From: Lunularia cruciata
Taxonomy: Eukaryota > Streptophyta > Marchantiopsida > Lunulariales > Lunulariaceae
Direction: 5' to 3'
Length of the DNA stretch: 64,000 bases
Assembly (NCBI GenBank): GCA_948567375.1
Contig: OX419759.1
Span: 57,389,493 to 57,453,492 of the forward strand
Part shown: positions 44,563 through 56,089 of the stretch, one piece after another
How positions within the stretch are numbered: position 1 is the first letter of the stretch
Layout: each line of letters opens with the position of its first letter
The notes under the pieces: generated by a model
Seen by the model: only the letters and a program-made list of their open reading frames with translations
Told to the model about the DNA's origin: nothing
Databases searched by the model: none
Made by a program: the position numbers and the translations under genes

Positions 44563-46173
44563 GCAAAAAAGAATATATCTGTCACGGAGAGACAATGGTT
44601 GGCAGTGATCTTTGGACTCATGAAGTTTAGACACTACTTGATTGGAAGGAAAGCCACCATTGTCATAGATCACCAGGCTTTGAAGTACATCTTCAACAAG
44701 CCTAATGTTGAAGAGAAACTAGCAAGGTGGATGATACTCTTGTTTGAGTATAACTACACCATTGAGGATAGGCCACGAAAGAAACATGAAAATGCTGATT
44801 TGTTATCTAGGGCCTATGATCATGATGGAGATGAGCCAATGGATGATTTGTTCCCAGATGAGGAGCTCATGAGAATCTCAGTCACTCAAGAGGTTCCAAT
44901 GGAGTACAAGGAGATTGTGGATTTTGTGACAAGAGGTAACTATCCATAAGGGATGCATGCTAGGGAGAGGAAGGCCCTTGCAGCAAGAATAAGACCTTAC
45001 ACAATGGTGGAAGATATTCTTTTTCACCAAGGAGCAGTTGGTCTACTTCAAAGAGCAGTGGGTAAGGAAGAGTCTATCCTACTCATAAAGGAGTTTCATG
45101 AAGGTTTAGTGTGTGGAGGACACTTTGCAAGAAAGGTGACTACTTTCAAGATTCTAGATGCAGGTTACCATTGGAGAGGGATTTTCAAGGATTGTCTTGA
45201 TTATTGCAAAACTTGTCATGTTTGTCAAGCTTTTGCTAGAAAATCTACTTCCACTCCACCACTTAGATCAATTTGATTGCTAGGACCTTTTGAGAAGTGG
45301 GGAATTGATTTTTTAGGTCCTCTCAATAGAATCCCAAGAAACAACTGGTACATTGTGGTAGTTACTTATTACCTTACCAAGTGGGTTGAGGCTAGACCAT
45401 TGAGGGACAAGAATGAAGATGAAGTTGGAAGATTTCTTTATTTTCGCATTATCACTAGGTTTGGATGCCCTTTGGAGTTGGTTTCTTATAGAGGAGGAGA
45501 GTTTACAAGAAGCATCACTATAGCGATGCTACAACATTTCTCTATCACACATAGAGTAACTACATCCTAAAAGCCAAATTCTAACGGCTTAGCAGAGAGA
45601 ACCAATTAGACATTATGCATGATATTGGCCAAAGATGTAGAAAATAGAGAGGGCTAAACATCATTGTGACAAGGGGATTCATGCAATTTTGTGGGAGTAT
45701 AGGACAACCATGAAGACTTCTACTAGATATTCTCACATTTCAATTGGTATATGGTATTGAGTCTACCTTACCTATTCACTTGGATCGTCCTACCTTCCAA
45801 AGCATTCATAAGAGATTGAAGAGAGCACAAGGAGGTGATGCAGAGAAGTCAAGCAAGGATCAACCTATGGAAATTGGAAGAGGCAAGAGCGGTTGCTATG
45901 GTTTGAGTGGAGAAAGCCGAAAGGAAACAAAAGGAGAGCTATGACAAGAGGCAAGGCAAGAAGAAGGTGGAACCTTTCAAAGAAGGTGATTGGGTAATGT
46001 TGTTTGATTCCATTCAATTCAAGGGAGTGCAAAAGAAGCTTTTGCTTAAGTACTTTGGACCTTTCATAGTGGAGATGGTGTGGGCCAATTACACCTATGA
46101 TCTCAAGGAGTTGGGAGGAAGGCACTTTGATAGGATTAACCATGTTAAGTTGAAGATGTATCATAGAAGGTAG
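44548..46173 (+). pseudogene. B1 pol, plus-strand half: RNase H and integrase
   Basis: The frames 44548-44949 (VIDHQALKYIFNKPN), 44953-45276 (CKTCHVCQ) and 45277-45570 (WGIDFLGP) are in one phase with stops between them. The second catalytic Asp of integrase reads Tyr in LVSYRGGEF. Frameshifts follow near 45640 and 45720. The C-terminal frame 45907-46173 ends before a CCAGAGGTAAA tract at 46211. No RT precedes it: leader sequence joins RNase H directly near 44563. Confidence 0.88.
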
Positions 46174-46221
46174 AGAGACCTTCACTTTGAGGACAAAGTG
46201 AAAACTTAGTCCAGAGGTAAA

Positions 46222-46895
46222 TGTAACACCCATTTGTGCATGTATGCAGTATTGTGATATTTAGTTTGGTATTACTAGTAGTTGAGAGATATTAGAGATA
46301 AAGGACAGTTCTACATTTTTCATGAGTAGCTAAATTTAGTCATAGCTAAGATAGAGAGGACCTTACTTTAGAGGAAGTGAAAAAGATGAACACCACTATT
46401 TTGGATTCTAGTGTGTAGACTTGGTATTATTCCTAGGTGTTTGGCTTTGAGAAAAAGTTGAGAACTCTTGGGCCTGCAAGCCTTTTTGTTTTGAATTCTT
46501 CTATAGTCCAAGGAAAGCCTATGTGAAGGAATCCTTGACTTAGTGGTTGGGTCAAGATAAGATCATATGCTTAGTAGAATATGCCAATGTGGATAGATAT
46601 TCCTTTATACTTTTTGACTTTTAGCATGATAACTTGAGTTACTCTAGTAATTAGTAACTTTGGTGCGTAACTATTTCACAAGTATATAAACTAGAGGCAA
46701 AGAGGTACTCATCATCCTTTCATTTGTAACTATCTCTCTCTCATTGAGTTCTCTAGTGAGCAATGTCTTGAGTCTTGGAGTGTTAGCCTTGGAGGAGTAT
46801 GATGGAGTTGGGGTTCCTTGCCTTCTTAGTCCATGGTGCGCTACCATAATAGCCATAAGAGGTTCATCTTTGAGTGAGCGGCAAGCCGGCTCACA
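46222..46895 (+). repeat. Family B LTR (plus orientation, right end of B1)
   Basis: 674 bp, TGTAACACCC to GGCTCACA. A TATA box TATATAAA lies at 46683-46690. It is the only family B LTR in the window with this orientation. Confidence 0.92.
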
Positions 46896-47935
46896 GCCCA
46901 AAGTTGTAGAAGTAGGAGTGCACGTGTCTTTGGAGTTAACACCTAAGACATTAGAGAAGAGTGGGTCAGGAGATAAAGAGATAGATGAATTACCCATGAC
47001 CTCAATTGTAGTTAAGAGTGCAGAAGTGGTAGAGATAGTGAATGAATTTGTAGAATTAGATAGACCCAAAGAAGGAGAAATTCTTGGAGGATCATTGGGG
47101 TTGAAGGCCAAAGAAGAAGTAGACATCAAATCAGAGTAAAAACAGATTGAGATTAGAAAGTGCAGATATGAAGAGGTGCATTGTCATTTGAAATCTGTAG
47201 GTTGGTAGAGTTGTTGTAGAATGGTATAGTTGTTAATTATTGGCAATTTCTCTACTATTTATAGGGGGCATTTGTAATTTTTTGTTGTTCAGTATTCCAA
47301 ATTTCTGAAGATAGATAAAGCAAAGTGATGAGTTTAGTGCTCGTTGCTTGAGCTTAATTTTGAGTATCAATTATGTGTTTGTGTTTGTGAGTGTTGGGAG
47401 AAGTTTGAAGTGAAAATCAGTGTGCTTGCTGGATGTTGGATTCCATAGTTGTGATCTTTGTTTTGTGTGTTTGATCTCAAGTGAAGTGCAATCGAAGCAA
47501 TGCCTTGATAGATCAGAGAGGAATTGTAGTGTTGGTAGTAGTTTTCATTTGTTAGTGCAATGCTAAGTTGATGTGAAGCAATTTTGAGCAAGGAAGTTGT
47601 GCCTTCAATGGAGGGGTGGAACATATTTTGAGACAAAGGTGCCTTATAGTGAAGTAGCCATCTTTGGAAGGATCTGAATCATCACAATCAAGTTTGTTTG
47701 GAAAGATTTGAATGATTTGTGATTATGGGTGACAAATTGTTGTGATGAGACTATGAGCAGGGCTTGTTACTCTCTTTTGGGTGTAGTTTCTACCTAAGAG
47801 ATTAAAGACACAACCAAGCAAAACTATGATTGTTACTATTTGTCTTTGTATTTGAACATTTCTGAATTGTATCTCTACGGGAACAAACTTTACTTACTTG
47901 ATTACTGTAAAAGTGATATTTGTTAGGTTGTCACA
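46896..47935 (+). repeat. A1 LTR, 3' part
   Basis: It carries the conserved tail of the LTR protein (TLEKSGSGDKEIDELPM, 46896-47139), a CTATTTATAG promoter-like box near 47256, the R-U5 block and the LTR end GGTTGTCACA. CTAGC and copia2 follow. Confidence 0.88.
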
Positions 47936-48645
47936 CTAGCCTTGTACCAATTGCTTCCATCATGTTTTTCTCTGATTCTATATACCATTTTCTTCTACAA
48001 TACCTTCTTTCCCTCAAGCAGCTTGGTCAATGACCAAGTCTCATTCCGTTCTAAAGATGACATCTCTTTCTTCATTGCAAGCTCTGATTGCAATGAGTTC
48101 TCCTTTGCATTGCCTTTGAGTAGAACAAGGTTCACCATTTTCTCCTAGGAGTAAGTAGCACATGAACTACCCCTTTATTGGTTCATGTAATCTAGTAGAT
48201 CTCCTCAAATTATTTATAGGCATGACTTGGATCTAGTGTGAAAAGTCTCTAGTTTCTATTGAACTACTTTTTCTTGAGCATCATTCTCTAAAATGTCTTG
48301 CCACACTACTTCTTCTCAATTTTTTGCTTGTTCTTTTCTAACTTCAAAACCTAATCCAAGCTTATCTTTATACATAAGAATTCTCATGAAAAATGACATC
48401 TCTACTTCTAAGCAAATTTCTATCATTTTCATCCCAAGGATAACCCATATCATCTACTCCCTATTAGATGAAGAAACACTTCTATGGTTTGGAATCAACT
48501 TTGTCCTTATCACTAACTTGAATCCTTGCATATGAGACAAAAAGTTTTTCCAAGTGCAAGAGATTCACTTTCTTTCCTAACCATTCCTCCTTGGGTATCA
48601 TAATCACAAAGAGACTAAGGATCCTCTACTTATGAGGTAAAGAAT
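47936..48645 (-). pseudogene. copia2 integrase end and RT start (5' portion)
   Basis: On the minus strand the part near 48590-48300 reads PKEEWLGKK and LRSRDVIFHENS, the C-terminal end of a copia integrase. The part near 48140-47941 reads an N-terminal RT stretch: ERNETWSLTKLLEGKK, then EKHDGSNWYKA. The next RT residues are found at 13541 and below. Frames are broken. C2 cuts the integrase at 48646. Confidence 0.85.
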
Positions 48646-49070
48646 TGTAACAATATGGAGTTTACCAGCAAATTAGTCAATACTAACAAAGTAGCAAATA
48701 TGTCAAATTTTCCTAGAATATTCTAGAAGCATCTAGGAAGCTACTTGGTACCTTCCAATTATTGGAGAATGTGCATGCTAAATGGTGACTTCTAAGAGGA
48801 AGATTCTTGGAAGCTTTCAACTAGCTTAGCTTGTATGTCAAGTAGACAACTTCTAGAAGGAAGCTTGTTGAGAAGCTTCTTGATTAACTTGGCATGCACT
48901 CCAAGAAGGCAACTTTAGGAAGCTTCTCAAGAGCTTTGTATGCTCTCCATAAATACCAAAGCCCAAACTCATACTAGACATTCAGATTTTCTCTCATTCA
49001 TATATCCTAGTGTGATCTCATCCTCTGGTCTTCTATTCTTCTATTTCTCTCTTTGGTTTTATCTTTTACA
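48646..49070 (+). repeat. 5' LTR of C2
   Basis: 425 bp, TGTAACAATATGG to CTTTTACA, with perfect TGTAA/TTACA ends. It shares the TTCTAGAAG and GAAGCTTC motifs of the C1 LTR. A CATAAATACC TATA-like box lies near 48945. The primer site TTGGTATTAGAGC follows at 49071-49083. Confidence 0.88.
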
Positions 49071-49083
49071 TTGGTATTAGAGC

Positions 49084-50279
49084 AAGAATGAGATGGATGG
49101 AATCTATGGACCACCAAATCCATTTTTTCTAAACCATTGGGATTCTTGTGTCCGTATACTACCCAAGCATCATTGCACACAATTCATCACCTCATGCTTT
49201 GGGCAGAATTTTTTTGAATATGATCACCTTGTCCAATGAGCCCTTGGTACTTCCAATTGTCACTCATGGAGAATGGTGGACTTGTTGCATCTACATCTTA
49301 ATTTGGATAAAATTTAGGTAGATTGATAGAGTAATAGCCATAGCGGCAATGCCCAAAGTTATCATTGCTATGCAACAAAAAATAAAGCACCTTACTCAAT
49401 TTTTGGAAGAACAAAACCATCAACGACAAGAGCACGTAGAGAGAGTACCATTTTGAGAAGGAGAAAAGTGAATGTGATTCCCAAAACCCAAGGCATTTAA
49501 AGGCAAGAATATCCTGGGCACAATAGAGAATTTTGTAATTGAACATAATGTTATTTTGAGACTACAAATCTTCAAGATGAATAGAAATAGATTTTCTTAG
49601 CTTCAAGCAAATTGGATGGAGTGGCAAAACTATGGTAGTAGTTCTAAGTGGAGTAAGCTGAATGGCAATTTTTTGTATCCAATCTTGACATGGGAGGAAT
49701 CCAAGAGTGCAATAATTAGACAATTCCAAGTAATAAATGCCAAACAAGCTACACAAGATAAGTTGGTAGAGTTGAAGTAGATTGGTTCTATAAGAAGCTA
49801 TATCACACAATTCCATAACACCATTACGCAAATTCCATATTTATTGGATGATGAAGCTCTGGATCAATTTTTGAGGGGTTTGAAGTCACAAATAAAATTG
49901 GAAGTGACTATGTGAGAGCCAAAACTCTTGGAGGAAGCCATGCAATTGGCTAAGCAATTTGACTCCTTGGTTGTGATAACTTGGACTCGACCTTGATCTT
50001 CACAAAACCTACCAACACATTACACAAGAGTGGGGTAGCCAACACTAATGGAGATTGATGTTGTCCAATGGAGACCACTTCGCATAGCAGATCAAGAAAG
50101 ATTGTCACAAAATGGTGATTCCTTTTATTATCACCAAATTTGACATTGCATTGTTGAATGTCTACTCAAGAAAGTGCAACCTTGAAAAATTTCCCAAATG
50201 GAGTTTGTGGAGCAGAATAATTAAGGGAAAAAGGAATCCAATAGGAGATTTCAAGCCGCCTATTGGGAACTTGATTAGT
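49084..50279 (+). pseudogene. C2 gag
   Basis: Capsid sequence near 49685-50000 reads LTWEESKSAIIRQFQ, SIRSYITQFHNTITQ and LLEEAMQLAKQFDSL, matching C1 gag. A zinc-knuckle relic lies near 50125-50165, with Cys replaced by Tyr/His. In-frame stops are frequent. A family A LTR cuts the sequence at 50280. Confidence 0.82.
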
Positions 50280-50949
50280 GTGGTACCCACATTTTTTATT
50301 TTTTTGAGTTTTGAAGAAGAAGTGTGTTGTTGAAGCTGAATTGCAGCTTAATGAAGACAAAAAGAGAGGAAATGTATGCTTACATAAACTCAAGAATTTA
50401 ACCTTGGGTCAGAGTTAAAAGAACTTGGATGGACTTATGGAAGTATAGATCCAAAGTAAGGTTACTTTGCATTGGGACGCGCAATACAACCCAAAGAGCT
50501 TGTAACAACTTTTCCTTAGGCCAATCAAGAAAGGACGAGTAAAGAAAATGGCTACCTCAAGATCAAGATGATATTGAGAGTGAGAGAAAATAGACAAGTA
50601 GAATGTATGTGTCAATTGAAGATTGACTAAAGAATGACCGTACAACAAAAAGTTTTAAGATTGAGATTGTGTTGAGGGAGTTTGGAAATGTCATGATGAT
50701 ATCCTATGCCTCTCAATAATTGTCTTGAAGAAGTGAGGATCTTGGGTTTTGGGGAGGGTTTGATCTTTTAGAGACCAAGACTTAGAAAGCACATGATGCC
50801 ACCAATAGGTAGTAAATACAGTTTGGTGAGGAGTCTTACAATTTGCAGATTAGATGTTGTAGCAAGGATCAAAGTCTTGAGCAGACTTTGTATCACCTTT
50901 CTAGTATGGGATTGGAATTTGAGCTTTCAAAGGTTCATAGCAAAAATTG
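50280..50949 (+). repeat. A3: family A LTR 5' part, plus orientation
   Basis: It starts TGTGGTACCCACA and runs 670 bp in the plus sense, including the first LTR-protein boxes (ICRLDVVARIKVLSRL, near 50840). It then meets the end of A4 in minus orientation. The left flank is ATTAG. Its other half would lie beyond the window. Confidence 0.8.
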
Positions 50950-51759
50950 TGTGATAACCCAAGAAGTATCACTTTTGTGGTAATTAGAAACTAATAGTTT
51001 GTTCCAATAGAGTATAAGTAAAAAATGGTCAAATATGAAGTAAACATAACACAAGAGTTCTTCTTGGGTTTGTCTTTAATCTCTTGAGTAGAAACCACAC
51101 TCAAAAGAGAGTAACAAGCACTAAATTGCAGTCTTGTCAACAATTCACAACACCCATAATCACAATTCATCAATCTCTTTCCAATTCAACTTCAATTGTG
51201 ATGATTCAATTTTCTTGAAGAAGGCTATTTCACCATCAAATAACTTCACCTCAGAATTGTGTTCCACCTCTCCACTAAAGGCACAACTTCCTCAATCAAA
51301 ATTGCACTCACCAATGCAGAATACTACAAACATTATAATTCCTCACGGATTCATCAAGGCATTGTTTCAATTGGTGTTCACTCAAGATCAAACACACAAA
51401 AAGAACATCAATGTTGTAGAATCCAACATCCAACACCAATTGACTGCAATTTGAACTTCTCCAAACACTCACAAACACACACAAAAGATTCATACTCAAA
51501 ATTAAGTTGAAATGATGAGCATTGATTATAACACTTTGCTTTAATCAACTTTAGAAATATGAATACTTAACAACAAAACATAGAAAATTGTCTTTAAATA
51601 GGCAGAGTACTTGATAGTTACTTAACAATATACCGTTTTATCAACAACTTTACCAACATGCAGATCCAAAATGAAAACCACATCTTCATATTTGCCTCTT
51701 CAAATCTCAAACTTTTACAAATCTGATCCAATGTCTACCTCAAGTTTGACTTTTAAACC

Positions 51760-54180
51760 CAATGTACCTTCAATCACTTCTCTTCTCCTTTGGGTTTATC
51801 TAAAATTATGATTTCCTCTTCTATTTCTATCCTATCTTCAACTTGAACTAAAACTGAAGTCATGGGTCTGCTAATTAATTCTTCCTTCTCTACTTTGACT
51901 ACTTCTACGGTCTGAGGCAACTCAGACCGTAGAAGTAGTCAAAGTACTTCTACGGTCTTGATACTTGCATTTCCTACCTCTACTACTTCACATTGGGTTT
52001 CTCTTTCCACATCCCTCCAAAGTTAATCTGAATTTGATCTAACCAAATCTAATCTAAGACTCACATTGTCTCTTATCTCCAACATCTTCCTATCTAGACG
52101 ATCTCTCAAGAAAATTAACAACTTGTTCATGTTAGCATCCTTCACCTTTCTCTTGCTCATCTCTTGCACCATTAACTTCAACTTGTGTAGTCTTGACTCC
52201 TCCATCTTTGCTTTGGCTTCAATACTCAACATCACCTCTAACTCTACAATAACTCCTTCTTAATCCATCTCACTCCTTGGAACTATCTTCTCTTAAATCC
52301 TCTTTGCTTCTAACTCATTCTAACACATCTTCAACTTGTCCTCCAATTCTGCCTTCAATGCTCCCTTCTCCTCCACATATTGGACCAATTGAGTCTCTAC
52401 ACTTTTGAGCATCCATTGCAATCTATCTTCTTCATGATGTCTTTCTACCAACTCCCATTGCCAAGACTGATTGTTCTCCTTTGCGCTCTTTCTCAAGATT
52501 TCCAATTCTTGTTCCATCACTATTGCCATCACCTTCGAATGTAGCACTTCCAAATGCATAGCTGCAAATTCTCCCTTCAATTTCTTGAATGATGCGCTTT
52601 GTTCCTTCAATTCTTTAGTTCATTGTTTAAGTTCTTTGTCACACTTTACACAACTCTCATTCAAATGATCAAAACTCTTCCAAAAAACAACCACATCAAC
52701 CCAAAGTTCTTTGGCTTCCTTCTCTCCTTGGGTCAACTTACTCCTCAACTCCAAGTTGTCTTTGTTCAAGAATTTCATGACATCAAACTCATCCTTCACT
52801 TTTGGATGATCTCTCTTCCACTCTTTCTTCCTCTTCTAGAGCTACAGCAAAAAAAGGACAAACAATCTTGGATAGATAGGTCACCCCATTGAATACTCCT
52901 TTGTCTTTATGTTCTTTGGCTTTGGTTGGTGCTTTGTTGATTGGTGCCTTAGCCCAAAGTTGCAAGCTTTGTAGCTTCAAAGTCACTTGGTCCAAGCTTT
53001 CTCCTCCTCTTCGGCTTTACTCGAACCTACAGCTACAACTTGCACACTTCTCTTTGATCTTTCTGCCCTTGGAAACACCAAGGCAGTCTCTCCTACTTGT
53101 TCTTCCCCTAACTCTATTGTAGGTAACTCCAGACAAGGCATGTCTCTTCCTTCCATAGGTCAATCACCACATGGAACTCCTCATCTTCATCAGTTGCTAC
53201 TTTTTCCATCAATTGTTGGACTTTTGGTTCTCCTTCAATCTTACTGCTAGACTCCCTACTCTGCAGAGTGAATTCTTCTTCCTCTCCCAAGTCCTCACAC
53301 TTTGAATTGGCTTCTCCTTCCAATTCTTCCTCCAAAGATTGGTCTTTCACCACCTCCATCTCTGGCTTTGGATTCAGCCTCCTTGTTTGCTATGGCGGCA
53401 ATGGAGATATTCTTCCTTTGGGTTTCAATCTCTTCCTTAGCCTTGGGATTTCCAACGACACTATCTTCTCCTTAATGCTCTTGATGTAGTGGTCATTTCC
53501 TTCACGGACTCACCTAATGTAGTATTGTTTGCGTGCATCTGCTACTTTGCTATAAATTGGGGTGAAAGTGGCACACCATCTCTCATTCAAGCTAAGTATG
53601 GTAAATCCAAAGTAGAAATGGGCTATGAGAGGTATGAAGTAATGGGATGGCAGGTCCATTCTCCAACTATTCACCATTTGACCTACTTGCTAGTGCACAC
53701 AATTTGCCCAATTCATAGCTTCTCTTGCAAACATTTGGTGAAAGAACACAACTTGTTGCATTGTCACATTGGTAGTTTGCTTTGGCTTAAACATAGCCAT
53801 CATCATGCTAACTATACCCCTTTTTATTGGTTCCCTATAGCTATCCACCTTGTATCTTGGTTTGAAGTGCAAGGAATGAATTCCTCACCTTGGTTGTTTC
53901 TTCTAGAGAATCCCACTTTTGATAGAAGGTGAATCCTCCCAGTTCTCTTGCTTCCTTCCCCAATACCAATCTCAAATTGGACTCAGTCCACCAAGCCAGA
54001 TTCCCTCTCTTTCCCTTTGTCTTGGGACCATCTTAACAATTGCTAGTAGCAATTCTACCATGAACCATAGAAAGCTCAATTCTAATTCCATGCCTGAAAA
54101 GTGATGCAAAGTCTGCTCAAGACTTTCATCCTTGCACTCCATCTAATCTGCAAATTGCAAGACCCCTCACTATATTCTGC
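51760..54180 (-). pseudogene. LTR-encoded protein in A4
   Basis: The longest stretch of this protein in the window, about 2.4 kb with stops. From 54180 down: GKRGNLAWWTESNLRLVLG, TFYQKWDSLEETTK, then YKVDSYREPIKRGIV, AMFKPKQTT and VVFFHQMF (53690-53872), an acidic middle, and coiled-coil frames 52789-52995, 52320-52610 (MKEQSASFKKLKGEFAAM) and 52023-52235 (HKLKLMVQEMSKRKVKDANM). The order matches A2, so one long protein encoded in the LTR is likely ancestral. Confidence 0.65.
51891..51946. repeat. Perfect 26-bp hairpin with GCAA loop
   Basis: The arm 51891-51916 (starting TACTTTGACTACTTCTACGG) is an exact reverse complement of 51921-51946, with loop GCAA. A third copy of ACTTCTACGGTCT follows at 51946. 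No other family A copy has it. Confidence 0.95.
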
Positions 54181-54749
54181 TTATTTCCCTTATTCTTCTG
54201 GCATCCTTTTTTTCCTCACTATTGGTCTCTAAATATCAAATCCTCCCCAAAACCCAAGATCTTAACTTTTTTGGGAAAACTATTGAGAGGCATAGGATAT
54301 CATCATGACATTTCAAAATGCCCTCAAAAAACTCTCAATCTTATAGTTTTTTTGCTGAGTGGTTATTCTTTAGTTGATCTTCAATTGACATGCCAATTCT
54401 ACTTGTCTATTTTTTATCACTCTCAATGCCCATCTTGATCCCAAGGTAGTTATTTTCTTTACATGTACTTTCTTGATAAGCTAGAGCTAAGGAAAAGTTG
54501 TTACATGTTCTTTGGATTTGGTTGCACATCTCAATACAAATTCTCCTTACTTTGGGTCCATACTTCCATAAGTTTGACCCAAGTCCCTTTGACTTCTTAG
54601 GGTCTATAACAAACATACAATTCTTCTCTTTTCTTGTTCCTTAAGCTTCAATTTGGCTTCAACAATTCACTTTTTCTTTAAAACTCACCAAACAAAAAAT
54701 GTGAGTACCACATACCCACTCCTTCAAATTTGATTGTCCTCACAAACAT

Positions 54750-55960
54750 TGGCTTTGGGTTCTTTGTACAAGTCCAGGTCCAAGGCCTGAAATCTTTTAA
54801 CTCTCCACCCATTCACTCAATTGGCAAATGGATGTCCTTCCAGGTCAGCCAGTTGAATTGAGTCATTATCATAAATGTGCATTACATTGTATGGCCCTAT
54901 CTACCTCAAATGCAACTTGCTTGGAAAAATATTTGGTGATTGTCATATAATAACACCACAAACAGCAATAGGCTTTATTTGCTTATCATGCTTGAATTTC
55001 TATTGATCTTGTATTTCCTTTGTGGTTTGCATTGCATCATCTTGTTTCTCTTCTAACCATATCAGTTGATGGATCCAAAGATCCTGACTTTCTTCCTCCA
55101 AAAATTGTTCCTCACAAAAGATTTGATATGATGGTACTTCAAATTCAACTGGTAGTATGGGATGCAATCCGTATGTCAAGAAATATGACTTTTGCTTGGT
55201 TGTAATCTTTTTAGTGGTTATGTATGCCCACAAAGCTACATGTAAATTCATGTCCCAGTCATAGGCATAATTGAAAGTCACCTTATTCAAAATTTTGCAC
55301 AACAATCCATTTGCCTTTTATGTTTGTTGGCCTTTGGATTGTAAGGAGTTGTCTTCCCATGTTTGATTTGGAAGTACAAGTGAGCTCAAAAAATGAGTCC
55401 CTTAGCTACTTACCAATTCTAGAGGACATCTATAACATGAAATGATGTTTTAGAAGAAAATTTTGGCTATAGTTTCCGCATCATCTTGCCAACTTGCTTT
55501 AGCTTCAACCATATTGGTAGTATAATTGGTGCACACCAAAATGTTTCTCTTCTTTGTGAATCAAGTCATTAATTGAATTGGACCTACAAAATCAATTCCC
55601 CATTTCTCAAATGGGGCCAATGGAAAAATCAGTCTCAAAGGCCACTAGGAAGTAGCTATCGGCTTTCATGTTCTTTAACAAGCATCACAAATTTGGATAT
55701 GGGCTTGATTGTCCTTGTACATCATAGGCCACCAATACCACAATGAAAGAATTTTCTTTATGGTATTCTTCAAGGCATAGTGTCCTCCTAATGCTTCCAA
55801 GTGCAAGGACTCAACTGCTTCTCCAAATTTTGCTTCCGAGCATCTCCAAAGTACTTTGTCTTTGCACATTTTAAGTAAACTGTTGTGCTTCACCTAGTAT
55901 AGTCCCATTTTCCTAATAAGATTGCTCTTTGGTCAGGGTCTAGTCCCTCAAGACACTAGC
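54750..55960 (-). pseudogene. A4 integrase
   Basis: Pieces on the minus strand are 55675-55893 (zinc-finger region GGHYALKNTIKKIL, HIQICDAC), a core with the WGIDFVGP-type segment near 55600, and 55000-55305 (NYAYDWDMNLHVALWAY), followed by a decayed C-terminal part. It is colinear with A2 integrase and not interrupted by an LTR. Frameshifts are frequent. Confidence 0.83.
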
Positions 55961-56089
55961 AAGTATGTAGATAGTGATATTTAGTAGCATACCTTGTACT
56001 TTGCTTTGCCAATAATTGATCCAATTCTTCATTGGGAAACCAATTATTGACTTCCAAGTCTTGGTCTTGAGTTTCTAATCTAGAAAAGA

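Larger units (their letters stand above)
15055..46895. mobile_element. Family B element B1, fold-back rearranged
   Basis: The left end is a family B LTR with minus orientation (15055-15747) and the right end is a family B LTR with plus orientation (46222-46895), so the outer ends are mirror images. Minus-strand pol (15780-17253), gag (42835-43735) and upstream ORF (43881-44249) form one half. At about 44330 the leader turns round and runs into plus-strand RNase H-integrase-LTR. C1 and everything in it separate the pol and gag parts. The 5-bp flanks (AGCTT and GCCCA) do not match. Confidence 0.7.
13542..47935 (+). mobile_element. Family A element A1 (outer solo-type LTR)
   Basis: The left end TGTGGTACCCACA (13542) and the right end GGTTGTCACA (47935) match the two ends of the family A LTR. 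They are flanked by GTAGC (13537-13541) and CTAGC (47936-47940), a target duplication with one mismatch, and copia2 reads on across the two flanks. Only the first 1.5 kb and the last 1.0 kb of LTR are present and no A1 internal coding region is seen. A1 is therefore best read as a solo LTR later opened by B1. The interior is foreign DNA. Confidence 0.8.
50950..54712 (-). repeat. 3' LTR of A4 (3.76 kb)
   Basis: On the coding strand it begins TGTGGTACTCACA (54712) and ends GGGTTATCACA (50950). At 3,763 bp it is the longest A LTR here and probably the closest to the full length. It contains the N-terminal region, coiled coil and R-U5 block of the family. A TCTTTAAATA box (reverse complement TATTTAAAGA) lies near 51591. 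Confidence 0.88.
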
